Shown: one piece after another, positions 7,134-14,556 of the stretch
Layout of the letters: every line of letters begins with the position of its first letter
How positions within the stretch are numbered: the stretch's first letter is position 1
From: Brevibacillus formosus
Lineage (GTDB): Bacteria > Bacillota > Bacilli > Brevibacillales > Brevibacillaceae
DNA length: 33,596 bases
Assembly: GCF_003013405.1 (NCBI RefSeq)
Contig: NZ_PXZL01000024.1
Coordinates: 1 to 33,596, forward strand
Reading direction: 5' to 3'
Notes under the pieces: model-generated
What the model was told of the DNA's origin: nothing
The model's input: the letters and a program-made list of their open reading frames with translations, nothing else
The model's database searches: none
Program-made: the position numbers and the translations under genes

Positions 7134-8786
7134 ATGTTGAAAAAAAGTCATTTTCTCGCGGGAGCGTTGATCTTAGCCATAGCGGGGATTTTGTCAAAAG
7201 TTATCGGGATGTTTTATCGGATTCCGCTTCAAGAGATAGTAGGCGACAGAGGTCTCGGACTCTATCAGGAAGTATATCCTCTCTACCTGACCTTTCTCAT
7301 ATTGGCGACAGCAGGTGTGCCAGTAGCGTTATCGAGAGTGATTGCAGAGGCATTGGCTGAAGGAAAACAAGGCTCTATTGGACAAATTTTGGCCCGTAGC
7401 ATGGTCATGATGGGCGCCATCGGATTTGTCTTGTTTGCGCTCCTGTACGTCAGCTCTCCACTCATCGCAAAGCTCATGGGGAATCCGCATTTGATTGAGC
7501 CGATTCGAGCTATTTCTATGTCGCTGCTGTTCGTTCCCTTGATTGCGGTTATTCGCGGCTTTTTCTACGGTCATCAAAAAATGTTGTTTGTCGGGCTCTC
7601 GCAAATTGTGGAGCAGACCTTGCGTGTCGTATTTATTTTGGTAGCTTCCCTGTATCTCGTGTCACTCGGTGAAGATACGGATACCGTGATTACCGGAGTC
7701 AACTTCGGTACGATGATCAGTACGTTTTTGAGTCTCGGGTTTCTAGCATTGCTCATGTGGCTCCACAACCGGAAAAATTCCGTATTTAGTGGGGCTGAGT
7801 GGGGGCGCCTTACTTGGTGGTATGATCGTGCCTTCTTCGCTTCGATGTGGCGAATTGCCTGGCCAATTTGTATCAGCGCTTTAGTTATCCCGATTTTCAG
7901 CCTGACGGATTCCTTTCTGGCGATTAACATCTTCCGCTACATATGGAATGTGGACGGCTTGACGGCGGATACGTGGTTTGGCATTTACAGCAGGGGAGGA
8001 CCGCTTCTGCAAATGGCGAGCTTGTTCGGATCGTCGATTGCCCTCTCGATCGTCCCTGCCATTGCCGAAGCGATCAGACAAAAGGATCAGGAACGGATTA
8101 CGACCTTGACCAAGCTCTCGCTGCGCTTTGCTTGGCTAATCGGTCTACCTGCCGGTCTGGGACTGACAGCTGTAGCTGAAGGGGCGAATCTGGCGTTGTA
8201 TGGTGATATGGAAGGCACGCGTGCAATGGCGATTTTAGGCATCACAGCGATCCCGCTTTCCTTGTTGCTTGCTACAAACGGTATTTTGCAAGGGATCGGC
8301 AAAGAAAAAATCCCTGCGCGTCATTTGCTGTATGGTGTCATTGTAAAAGTACTGGCGACACTCGTGTTTACCTCGATGTTCGGTATGGACGGCTTGTCTT
8401 TGTCTTGGCTGGTTGCTACTGCATTTGTCTGCGTACTGAATATGCGAGTCATCAACCGTTACGTATCGATACCGATTAACTGGCGTTTCGATACCATATA
8501 TCCATTACTGGTGGCTAACCTCATGCTGATTCTGGCTTGGGGAGCGACAGAGGCAATTGATTTCCTGTTCAGGGCAAAAGAACCAGTGCGCATTTTGGGA
8601 GCGATAGAGACCGTCGCTGGAGTCGGTGTAGGACTCATCGTTTACCTGGGACTGCTTATCCTCATTCCACTTATTGAGGACAAGGAGTTGGATTGGCTGC
8701 CAGGCGGAAACAAGCTGCGCGCCTTTATCAAATTCATTCGGAGGAAGCAGGCTTCTTCGTTAAAGTCCAATACGAATAACGATTAA
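7134..8786 (+). CDS. SpoVB/YtgP-type polysaccharide flippase
   Basis: A 550-aa polytopic protein of the MOP superfamily with about 14 hydrophobic segments. The start (LKKSHFLAGALILAIAGILSK), GMFYRIPLQEIVGDRGLGLYQ and GVPVALSRVIAEALAEGK are characteristic of the SpoVB/YtgP/YabM branch, members of which move lipid-linked glycan precursors across the membrane. The basic C-terminal tail (FIRRKQASS) would be cytoplasmic. AAAGGAG lies 7-8 bases before ATG. It ends at a bidirectional terminator facing the methyltransferase/csaB operon. In context it may flip a wall polymer precursor. Being SpoVB itself is less likely, since no other sporulation gene is near. Confidence 0.85.
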   Translation: MLKKSHFLAGALILAIAGILSKVIGMFYRIPLQEIVGDRGLGLYQEVYPLYLTFLILATAGVPVALSRVIAEALAEGKQGSIGQILARSMVMMGAIGFVLFALLYVSSPLIAKLMGNPHLIEPIRAISMSLLFVPLIAVIRGFFYGHQKMLFVGLSQIVEQTLRVVFILVASLYLVSLGEDTDTVITGVNFGTMISTFLSLGFLALLMWLHNRKNSVFSGAEWGRLTWWYDRAFFASMWRIAWPICISALVIPIFSLTDSFLAINIFRYIWNVDGLTADTWFGIYSRGGPLLQMASLFGSSIALSIVPAIAEAIRQKDQERITTLTKLSLRFAWLIGLPAGLGLTAVAEGANLALYGDMEGTRAMAILGITAIPLSLLLATNGILQGIGKEKIPARHLLYGVIVKVLATLVFTSMFGMDGLSLSWLVATAFVCVLNMRVINRYVSIPINWRFDTIYPLLVANLMLILAWGATEAIDFLFRAKEPVRILGAIETVAGVGVGLIVYLGLLILIPLIEDKELDWLPGGNKLRAFIKFIRRKQASSLKSNTNND

Positions 8787-8795
8787 TCAAATCGA

Positions 8796-8832
8796 AAAAC
8801 CCCTTCCTCCGTTTGTGGAGAAAGGGGTTTTA
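8796..8832. terminator. Bidirectional terminator
   Basis: AAAACCCC and CTCC pair with GGAG and GGGGTTTT around a short loop. T runs lie on both sides, so it can end the flippase transcript (plus) and the methyltransferase transcript (minus), whose stops lie 9 and 11 bases away. Confidence 0.85.
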
Positions 8833-8843
8833 TGTGATCTTTC

Positions 8844-9446
8844 TTATTTCGCTTTTTGATAAACACATACGACCATTTTTACGAAAAATTCACGGGTAGC
8901 AGGCAATTTTGCCAAGGCCTGCAACTGATTACGCAACGGAATCTCTCGCTGGTAAACCGCAGGCTGCACCACGCCTTGTTGAATTTTTCGAAACCGTTTG
9001 ATCGTCATACGATTGATGTACGAAATCGTATCTCTGCCATCAGGGAGCTTGTCGAAACGGAAAGCAATCCGGTCAGAACCGTCTGGCAAGTCACGAACTA
9101 GCTTTTTATAGGCGTCAATCAAGGCTTGTTCCGAGAAGAGAGCATGCACCCAAGGAATGCCGATCGCATCTGACAAATGAGCACCGTATGGATGATAATA
9201 CGGCGGAAAATTGATGTAGAGATGCCAGCCAGGCTTCAAGACCCGAAAGCATTCCTCCAGCGTCTTTTCCGGTTCGCCAACGTGCTCCATCGCGTCATTC
9301 ATGATGATCGTATCGAACGTGTTGTCTGGGAAGTCCATTCTCGCGGCATCACCAGTCATGAAGGAGACGAGATGATCCAGTCCTTTTTTCTTCGCGAATT
9401 CATTTCCTTCCTCCGCGTAGTGGGGGACGATGTCGATGCCGATCAT
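8844..9446 (-). CDS. SAM-dependent methyltransferase, main part (frame-broken gene)
   Basis: 200 codons holding most of a class I methyltransferase (Methyltransf_11-like). It opens in the middle of the fold with MIGIDIVPHYAEEG (strand 2, acidic residue for SAM ribose), then GDAARMDFPDNTFDTIIMNDAMEHV (motif II region) and LKPGWHLYINFPPYYHP. The glycine-rich SAM loop is missing here because it lies in the preceding fragment, one base out of frame. Met 9446 overlaps the stop of that fragment as ATGA. The gene follows csaB, suggesting methylation of a glycan precursor, but the substrate is unknown. Without the upstream fragment this ORF is unlikely to bind SAM well. Confidence 0.7.
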   Translation of the reverse strand: MIGIDIVPHYAEEGNEFAKKKGLDHLVSFMTGDAARMDFPDNTFDTIIMNDAMEHVGEPEKTLEECFRVLKPGWHLYINFPPYYHPYGAHLSDAIGIPWVHALFSEQALIDAYKKLVRDLPDGSDRIAFRFDKLPDGRDTISYINRMTIKRFRKIQQGVVQPAVYQREIPLRNQLQALAKLPATREFFVKMVVCVYQKAK

Positions 9447-9595
9447 TTTTTCGGTCCATAGGTGGCATAGTAGCAGGTTTTTCCCCCGCCGCCACAGCCG
9501 ATGTCCAAAACCGTTTTGTCACAGAACATTTGCTCATGTGAATGGAAGGGGAGGAAATAATCGAACGAAGTAACACTTGTGAAGAAAAAGGACAT
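9443..9595 (-). pseudogene. N-terminal fragment of the methyltransferase, separated by a frameshift
   Basis: ATG at 9595 (AGAAGG about 5 bases before it, 24 bases after the csaB stop) opens 50 codons ending in VLDIGCGGGG, the SAM-binding motif I, then YYATYGPKK and TGA. At 9447-9452 the coding strand has six A. One extra A, or a -1 slip, joins GPKK directly to MIGIDIV of the next frame and gives a normal ~250-aa methyltransferase. It may be a true mutation, a homopolymer sequencing error, a recoded gene, or two coupled polypeptides through the ATGA overlap. Sequence error or decay is the default reading. Confidence 0.75.
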
Positions 9596-9619
9596 GATGT
9601 CCTTCTTTCCAGGTCAGCC

Positions 9620-10717
9620 TTATTTACGTAGCGCCTGTAGAACAAGTTCACTGCTTTTGGAAGCTTCGATCGCTAACAGATGGGAATGCTTCGTTACCAC
9701 ATCAATTTCGTGATCGAGGTTGTCCAGTCTTTCAGCGAGCAAGGTCAAAAGTGTAGTTTCATCGAGTTCAGTAATATGACCAGCATTCGGCATTCCAGCG
9801 CGTTCAACGAATCGATCGATTTTGGGATCGTAGGAGATGCCGATAAAAGGGATTCGCAGCATGCACGCAAGAATAAGAGAGTGAAGCCGCATTCCTACGA
9901 CGTAGTTGCATTGCTTCAGTACCGACATAATATCATGAAAAGTCACAGGTGCATCGAGAAGACGTGCTCCTGGTTGGCTCATCTGGTCCATGATTTCCTG
10001 GGACGGTGCCAAATCACTAGGGACATGCATCGGCAGGAAGAGAACATTCCATCCGCGCATGATAAACCAATCTGCTGCTCGGGCTATCTTCTGTTTGAAT
10101 TGCTGTTCCTGCTTCCAGTCCCGGACAGAGATGGCGACCAAAGGCTTGGAAGGATCATCAAACATACCATGGAGCAGCTCTTTTCCCCGTTGATCTGCAA
10201 TGTCGTCTGGGGATATCGTCAGAGCAGGGTCAGCTGTTATATAGATAGGGGCTTTTTTTACACCGCAGGCTTTGAAGTCCTCCCCTGATTCGTAGTCGCG
10301 AACCGTGATGATGTTGACGTGATTCACCACGCGTTTAATCATCGTGCGACTGAGCGATTTGAGGATGGGTCCAAACCCTTGCGCGTAAAAGACCACGGGT
10401 TTACCTAAAAGCTTGGCAATGGTGACGATGCCCAAATAGTAGAGGACACTGCGCGGACTGGTTACATCCTGCATCAGTGTACCTCCGCCCATCACCAGCA
10501 TGTCACTTCGCGAAAGCTCGCGGACGATGGTTCCAAAGCTCCAGCGGTTATAGGCTTCAATCCCGAACAGTTCCGCAGTCCGATCAGGCTGATTGGACAA
10601 GACGGCCAGAGAGATATTTGGTTGTTCCCGCTTAAGAGAGCTGATGATGCCGTACAGGACCACATCGTCTCCGGCATTATTAAAGCCGTAGTACCCGGAG
10701 ATGAGAATTCGCGACAT
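9620..10717 (-). CDS. csaB: CsaB, polysaccharide pyruvyl transferase
   Basis: A 365-aa protein of the pyruvyl transferase family (PS_pyruv_trans). It starts with SRILISGYYGFNNAGDDV, followed by MLVMGGGTLMQDV, GKPVVFYAQGFGPI, and late motifs GMRLHSLILACMLRIPF and GISYDPKIDRF. CsaB adds ketal-linked pyruvate to the secondary cell-wall polysaccharide, and SLH-domain S-layer proteins bind the pyruvylated polymer. Enzymes of this family use phosphoenolpyruvate and are expected to be cytoplasmic. The methyltransferase follows 24 bases downstream on the same strand. GAAAGG lies about 8 bases before ATG. Presence of an S-layer in this organism is inferred, since no SLH protein is in the window. Confidence 0.88.
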   Translation of the reverse strand: MSRILISGYYGFNNAGDDVVLYGIISSLKREQPNISLAVLSNQPDRTAELFGIEAYNRWSFGTIVRELSRSDMLVMGGGTLMQDVTSPRSVLYYLGIVTIAKLLGKPVVFYAQGFGPILKSLSRTMIKRVVNHVNIITVRDYESGEDFKACGVKKAPIYITADPALTISPDDIADQRGKELLHGMFDDPSKPLVAISVRDWKQEQQFKQKIARAADWFIMRGWNVLFLPMHVPSDLAPSQEIMDQMSQPGARLLDAPVTFHDIMSVLKQCNYVVGMRLHSLILACMLRIPFIGISYDPKIDRFVERAGMPNAGHITELDETTLLTLLAERLDNLDHEIDVVTKHSHLLAIEASKSSELVLQALRK

Positions 10718-10887
10718 GGAGTGAACCTTCTTTCTATATCAAACGTACAGGAAAAATACATTCTCAAGTATAATCGAGTAAACAAGGGGAAGTAAAGCAA
10801 CCACAGTAGAAAACTTCACGCCCCAATTGTTTGGACAGATACAGTGGGTGCAGCACGGTTCGTAGGGTATAATGATGTTGTTCCGAC

Positions 10888-11007
10888 TTACGAGAACATA
10901 TAGAGGAAACCCATACCGAACATGCCGATGCCAAGAACGATAAGGGCAATCATGACGATGAAAAGTCCCTTGTTTTTGCGGCGACGGTAAAAAAATTCGT
11001 CAAACAT
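10888..11007 (-). CDS. Small single-span membrane protein (39 aa)
   Basis: A 39-residue protein not recognised. A basic N-terminal part (MFDEFFYRRRKNKG) is followed by one hydrophobic segment (LFIVMIALIVLGIGMFGMGFL), so it should sit in the membrane with the N-terminus inside. ATG 11007 was chosen over a frame opening 44 codons earlier because GGGAGG lies 7 bases upstream and the earlier part is not protein-like. An extended -10 box (TGGTATGAT) lies about 35 bases upstream. No clear terminator follows before csaB 170 bases downstream, so read-through is possible. Confidence 0.65.
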   Translation of the reverse strand: MFDEFFYRRRKNKGLFIVMIALIVLGIGMFGMGFLYMFS

Positions 11008-11044
11008 GGTAAGCCTCCCTGCGGTTGTGATAGTCCATTCTATT

Positions 11045-11053
11045 ATCATACCA
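11045..11053 (-). promoter_or_regulatory. Extended -10 promoter element of the 39-aa membrane protein
   Basis: On the minus strand TGGTATGAT (11053-11045) matches the extended -10 form TGnTATaaT. No good -35 box lies 17 bases upstream, as is usual for extended -10 promoters. Confidence 0.4.
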
Positions 11054-11147
11054 TGTTCTCTATCATCCTTGCCATCCACATATGAGTGAATAGATGTCCG
11101 CAAGAATAGGGGCGAATAACAGCAAAAGGGAAGGAGCATTTTTCATC

Positions 11148-12071
11148 ATGGAAAGCATGTGGCTCAAATACACATTACTAGTGGAACCAGAGATTGAGGA
11201 TTTGTTTGTGGCAGAGGTTTTGACCAGCTCCTACACGCTTGGCTGGATCGAACCGCAAATCGAAGTACTGACAACGGAAAATGGATATGATTATGCAGAA
11301 AATACGGAGGGTCCACTTGTTGGCTATTTGTTTGAACCCCAGCATGATCGTGAAGAGAAGCATGTATCCCTTCTGAAAACCTACATTCAGCGGTGGAATG
11401 GACAAGTCACTATAAAAGAAGTAGAACTCGTAGCGGAGGAAAATGATTCGTGGAAAGAGGAGTTCCGGGAAGTCAAAATAGGTGACTGGTGGGTGGCACC
11501 AACGTGGACGGACCCGGCAGCGTTGGAGTCGGCTCGGCATATCCTATGGATCGATCCAGGTGCAGCCTTCGGAACCGGCTATCATGGAACGACGCAGGAT
11601 ATTCTTTTGTTTTTGCAAGAAATGGATCTGGAGGGTAAGCAAGTCATTGATGTAGGAGCTGGCTCAGGAATTCTCTCTTTGTACTGCGCCTTGAATGGAG
11701 CGAAGCATCCTGTATGGGCAGTGGACATTAATCCGCAAAGCGAGTATCAGGTTCTCGTCAATGCGACCAATAACCATCTTCCTGACCGCGCTGTACAAGT
11801 CGTCATTGGGGATGCGAGCGAGGACGCAGTGAAGTCTCAATTGCCTGACCAAGCTGATGTCATTCTGGTCAACATCGGGGGCGATGAAAATGTCGCGATG
11901 CTTCCGATGATTACGGAGCGAATGGCACCTGAAGGAACGTTGATTCTCTCGGGAATTGTCGAATGGAATCGGGAAGCTGTCATCGCTACATTTGAACAGG
12001 CAGGCTTCCAAGTAGAAAAAGAAAGTCAACATGACGAATGGGTCACCGTTGTATTGAAAAACATCGCTTAG
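11148..12071 (+). CDS. PrmA-like ribosomal protein L11 methyltransferase family protein
   Basis: 307 aa. The N-terminal ~130 residues resemble the PrmA substrate-binding half, with MWLKYTLLVEPEIEDLFVAE at the start and the linker WKEEFREVKIGDWWVAPTW. The C-terminal half is a class I methyltransferase: WIDPGAAFGTGYHGTTQD, motif I VIDVGAGSGILSLYCALNGA, then AVDINPQ and ADVILVNIGG. PrmA trimethylates ribosomal protein L11. The usual prmA lies beside dnaJ in Bacillales, so this copy may be a paralogue with another target. ATG 11148 was preferred; AAGGAG lies about 11 bases before it, and an in-frame ATG at 11157 is an alternative. It may be cotranscribed with the thiolase 65 bases downstream. Confidence 0.75.
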   Translation: MESMWLKYTLLVEPEIEDLFVAEVLTSSYTLGWIEPQIEVLTTENGYDYAENTEGPLVGYLFEPQHDREEKHVSLLKTYIQRWNGQVTIKEVELVAEENDSWKEEFREVKIGDWWVAPTWTDPAALESARHILWIDPGAAFGTGYHGTTQDILLFLQEMDLEGKQVIDVGAGSGILSLYCALNGAKHPVWAVDINPQSEYQVLVNATNNHLPDRAVQVVIGDASEDAVKSQLPDQADVILVNIGGDENVAMLPMITERMAPEGTLILSGIVEWNREAVIATFEQAGFQVEKESQHDEWVTVVLKNIA

Positions 12072-12136
12072 AACCGCCATGTAACTTCCGTGTGAGACAA
12101 TACAGAAAATAAGGTACTCAATGGAGGGGAAAACAA

Positions 12137-13312
12137 ATGGAGCAGGTTGTCATTGCTGCTGCTGGACGTACGCCAATCGGTACGTTTGGTGGCGTCTTGA
12201 AAGATGTAAGCGCTCGCAAGCTGGCGGAAACCGTCATTCGTGGCGTCATGGCTCGATCTGGCCTGGAAGCTTCTCAGATCAATGAAGTCATTTTAGGCAA
12301 TTGCATTCAGCGCACAGACGAGCCAAACATAGCGCGAGTGGCAGCGCTGGACGCAGGGTTGGGGAAAGAAGTGACGGGCTTCACGATTCAACGTCAATGT
12401 GCTTCCGGCATGCAAGCGATTGTGAGCGGCGCTTCCCAAATCCTTTTAGGCGACAGTGAAATCGTCTTGGCAGGCGGTGTAGAGAGCATGAGCAACGCCC
12501 CGTATGTCCTGAAAAATGCGCGCTGGGGCAAACGATTGACACATGGGGAAATGACCGATGCGATGTGGGAGCTGTTAACAGATCCCCACCATCAAATCTT
12601 GATGGGCGAAACAGCAGAACGTCTGGTCGACCGTTATGGGATCACGCGTGAGGAGTCGGATGAAATTGCCTTGCGCAGTCAGCAAAATGCGATCCGCGCC
12701 ATAGACAGCGGGGTGTTTGCCGAAGAAATCATCGGGGTCCCTATAAAAAAACGCACCGAAGAAATCATGGTTACGGAAGACGAATTCCCTCGCAGGGGAG
12801 TGACTCTGGAAAGTCTCGCGAAGCTAAGACCCAGTTTTCGTGACAACGGTACAGTGACGCCAGGCAATGCCTCCGGGCTCAACGATGGAGCGTCCGCAGC
12901 CGTTTTGATGAAAGAAGGAAAAGCGAGAGAGCTCGGGATTGAACCACTCGGTAAAATTGTCTCGTGGGCGGTAGCGGGGGTAGAACCCGATTTGATGGGA
13001 TATGGACCCGTTCCAGCAGTGAAGCGAGCATTGGCAAAAGCTGGCTTGACGCTTGCGGATATCGAACTGATCGAAGTAAACGAAGCCTTTGCCGCGCAAT
13101 ACCTCGCCGTGGAAAAATTGCTGGAACTGCCGCGGGAAATAACGAATGTCAACGGAAGCGGCATCGCGCTGGGTCACCCTGTCGGTTCTACTGGCTGCCG
13201 GATTGTCATAACCTTGCTGCACGAGATGAAGCGGCGACAGCTGAAACGAGGCTTGGCTGCCCTTTGTGTTGGCGGCGGGATGGGTATGGCGATGGTTGTC
13301 GAACGCACATAG
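12137..13312 (+). CDS. Acetyl-CoA acetyltransferase (thiolase)
   Basis: A 391-aa protein of normal thiolase length with all catalytic residues visible. The nucleophile is Cys88 in RQCASGMQA, the base is His347 in GIALGHPVGSTG, and the second Cys is Cys377 in LCVGGGMG. VNEAFAAQ and GNASGLNDGASA are further family motifs. It condenses two acetyl-CoA or cleaves 3-ketoacyl-CoA; the sequence does not show which direction dominates. GGAGGGG precedes the ATG. Nearby acyl-CoA ligase, enoyl-CoA hydratase and ETF genes favour a role in fatty-acid breakdown, though it is separated from them by an LCP gene and a terminator. Confidence 0.9.
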   Translation: MEQVVIAAAGRTPIGTFGGVLKDVSARKLAETVIRGVMARSGLEASQINEVILGNCIQRTDEPNIARVAALDAGLGKEVTGFTIQRQCASGMQAIVSGASQILLGDSEIVLAGGVESMSNAPYVLKNARWGKRLTHGEMTDAMWELLTDPHHQILMGETAERLVDRYGITREESDEIALRSQQNAIRAIDSGVFAEEIIGVPIKKRTEEIMVTEDEFPRRGVTLESLAKLRPSFRDNGTVTPGNASGLNDGASAAVLMKEGKARELGIEPLGKIVSWAVAGVEPDLMGYGPVPAVKRALAKAGLTLADIELIEVNEAFAAQYLAVEKLLELPREITNVNGSGIALGHPVGSTGCRIVITLLHEMKRRQLKRGLAALCVGGGMGMAMVVERT

Positions 13313-13365
13313 GTTTAAACGAAGTCTGCCCTGTTAAAAATGGAAGCAAAGGGGGAGGCTTTGTC

Positions 13366-14355
13366 ATGTTTATATGGTCATTTTTCAAGCGACATGGAAA
13401 ACAGATTGCGTTTCATACCTTATCCTGTTTGGCGATCGGGGCGTTGTTGCTGGTTGCCTACAGTGCCTATCAATACAAGCAAATGACAAATCAGTGGTAT
13501 GCTCCGATTGATGGGGCCAATGGGAGCGCAAAACAGGCTGCTGCGTCCCTTCCTCCGCGTGATCTTTTGACAGGAACAGAACCATTGAAGCCTTTCGTCG
13601 CCCTGCTTCTTGGCGTGGATAGTCGAGACGGGGAAAGTGCACGTTCAGATACAATGATGCTTGCGGCGATTCATCCCGGAAAGCAATCCGTCTACCTTTT
13701 GGCGATTCCGCGTGACAGCTACATGGAGCTGCCGGGAAAAGGATACGACAAAGTGAACCATGCGATGGCTTTTGGTGGCCCAAAGCTGGTAAAAGAGTCG
13801 CTGGAGAAATTTTTACAAATAAAAATTGATCGGTATATCTCCGTAGATTTCGATGGCTTCCGTCAAATTGTAGACGAGCTGGGAGGTGTCACCGTCGATG
13901 TGAAGAAACGCATGAAGTACAGCGATCCGAGCGACGATACGTACATCGACATCCAACCAGGGCTGCAGACTTTATCAGGTGAGCAGGCATTGGATTACGC
14001 CCGTTATCGCAAAAGTGATCTAGGCAAGGAAGACAGTGATTACATGCGGATTGGCCGACAGCAAGAGATTCTCAAAGCGTTGGCTTCTAAAGGCACCTCG
14101 CTCCAATTTTATACCAAGGCATTTTCACTCATGGAAATACTGGGTCAGCACGTGAAAACGGACCTCACTGAGCAGGAAATCGCCTCTCTGTTATTGTCCT
14201 ATGGCGATGGCACTCCGAACTCCATTCAAGCTGATACACTGGTCGGGCGGGATGAGCGCATTTGGCATAATGGAATCGTTGGCTGGTATCATCTCGTCCC
14301 CACAGATGAACGGGAAAGGGCACGCCAGCAAATGATCAAGGAAGTAACACCGTAA
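13366..14355 (+). CDS. LytR-CpsA-Psr (LCP) family cell-wall glycopolymer transferase
   Basis: A 329-aa membrane-anchored protein. One N-terminal membrane segment (about residues 16-34) precedes an extracytoplasmic LCP domain. Its motifs are ALLLGVDSRDGESARSDTMM, LLAIPRDSYMELPG, DELGGVTVDV, GEQALDYARYRK and DSDYMRIGRQQEIL, including the Arg and Asp residues that bind the lipid pyrophosphate. LCP enzymes transfer teichoic acid-like or other polymers from undecaprenyl carrier to peptidoglycan. ATG 13366 follows GGGGGAGG by 7 bases; a longer frame reaches back into the thiolase gene and is rejected. It lies 53 bases after the thiolase and could be cotranscribed. It may act on the wall polymer made by the genes at 1-11 kb, which is inference. 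Confidence 0.9.
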   Translation: MFIWSFFKRHGKQIAFHTLSCLAIGALLLVAYSAYQYKQMTNQWYAPIDGANGSAKQAAASLPPRDLLTGTEPLKPFVALLLGVDSRDGESARSDTMMLAAIHPGKQSVYLLAIPRDSYMELPGKGYDKVNHAMAFGGPKLVKESLEKFLQIKIDRYISVDFDGFRQIVDELGGVTVDVKKRMKYSDPSDDTYIDIQPGLQTLSGEQALDYARYRKSDLGKEDSDYMRIGRQQEILKALASKGTSLQFYTKAFSLMEILGQHVKTDLTEQEIASLLLSYGDGTPNSIQADTLVGRDERIWHNGIVGWYHLVPTDERERARQQMIKEVTP

Positions 14356-14373
14356 GTTACAAAGAGCAAGGGC

Positions 14374-14411
14374 AAAGGACACGGCGTTCATCATGGGCCG
14401 CGTCCTTTTTT
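14374..14411 (+). terminator. Terminator after the LCP gene
   Basis: AAAGGAC-A-CGGC (14374-14385) pairs with GCCG-C-GTCCTTT (14397-14408), a 12-bp stem with one mismatch and an 11-nt loop, followed by TTT. Confidence 0.8.
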
Positions 14412-14453
14412 CGTCGAAAGGTCTTGTCCCAGACGGAATGTACATGATTTTAG

Positions 14454-14483
14454 TTGGAAAATTGAATATGTTTCGAATACAAT
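14454..14483 (+). promoter_or_regulatory. Sigma-A-type promoter of the acyl-CoA ligase
   Basis: TTGGAA (14454-14459), an 18-base spacer, then TACAAT (14478-14483), placing the start near 14490. Confidence 0.5.
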
Positions 14484-14501
14484 AGTCATTAGGAAGAGAT
14501 T

Positions 14502-14516
14502 ATGAATGTAGATCAT
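14502..14516. promoter_or_regulatory. Degenerate FadR-type half site
   Basis: ATGAATGTAGATCAT has matching outer ATGA/TCAT arms and shares ATGAATG with the full operator at 16355-16374. The right arm is one base closer and degenerate. It lies just after the predicted transcription start. Confidence 0.25.
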
Positions 14517-14556
14517 AGGGAGAGGCAAGGCCATTTAAGGGATGGAGGGAATGACC

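Noticed and set aside
12964..13365. Upstream extension of the LCP gene into the thiolase gene
   Set aside because: The reading frame is open, but the peptide is not LCP-like and ATG 13366 has an excellent ribosome binding site.
14542..14556. Earlier ATG codons for the acyl-CoA ligase
   Set aside because: ATG 14542 and 14551 are badly spaced from GGAGG, part of which lies between them; ATG 14557 is well placed.
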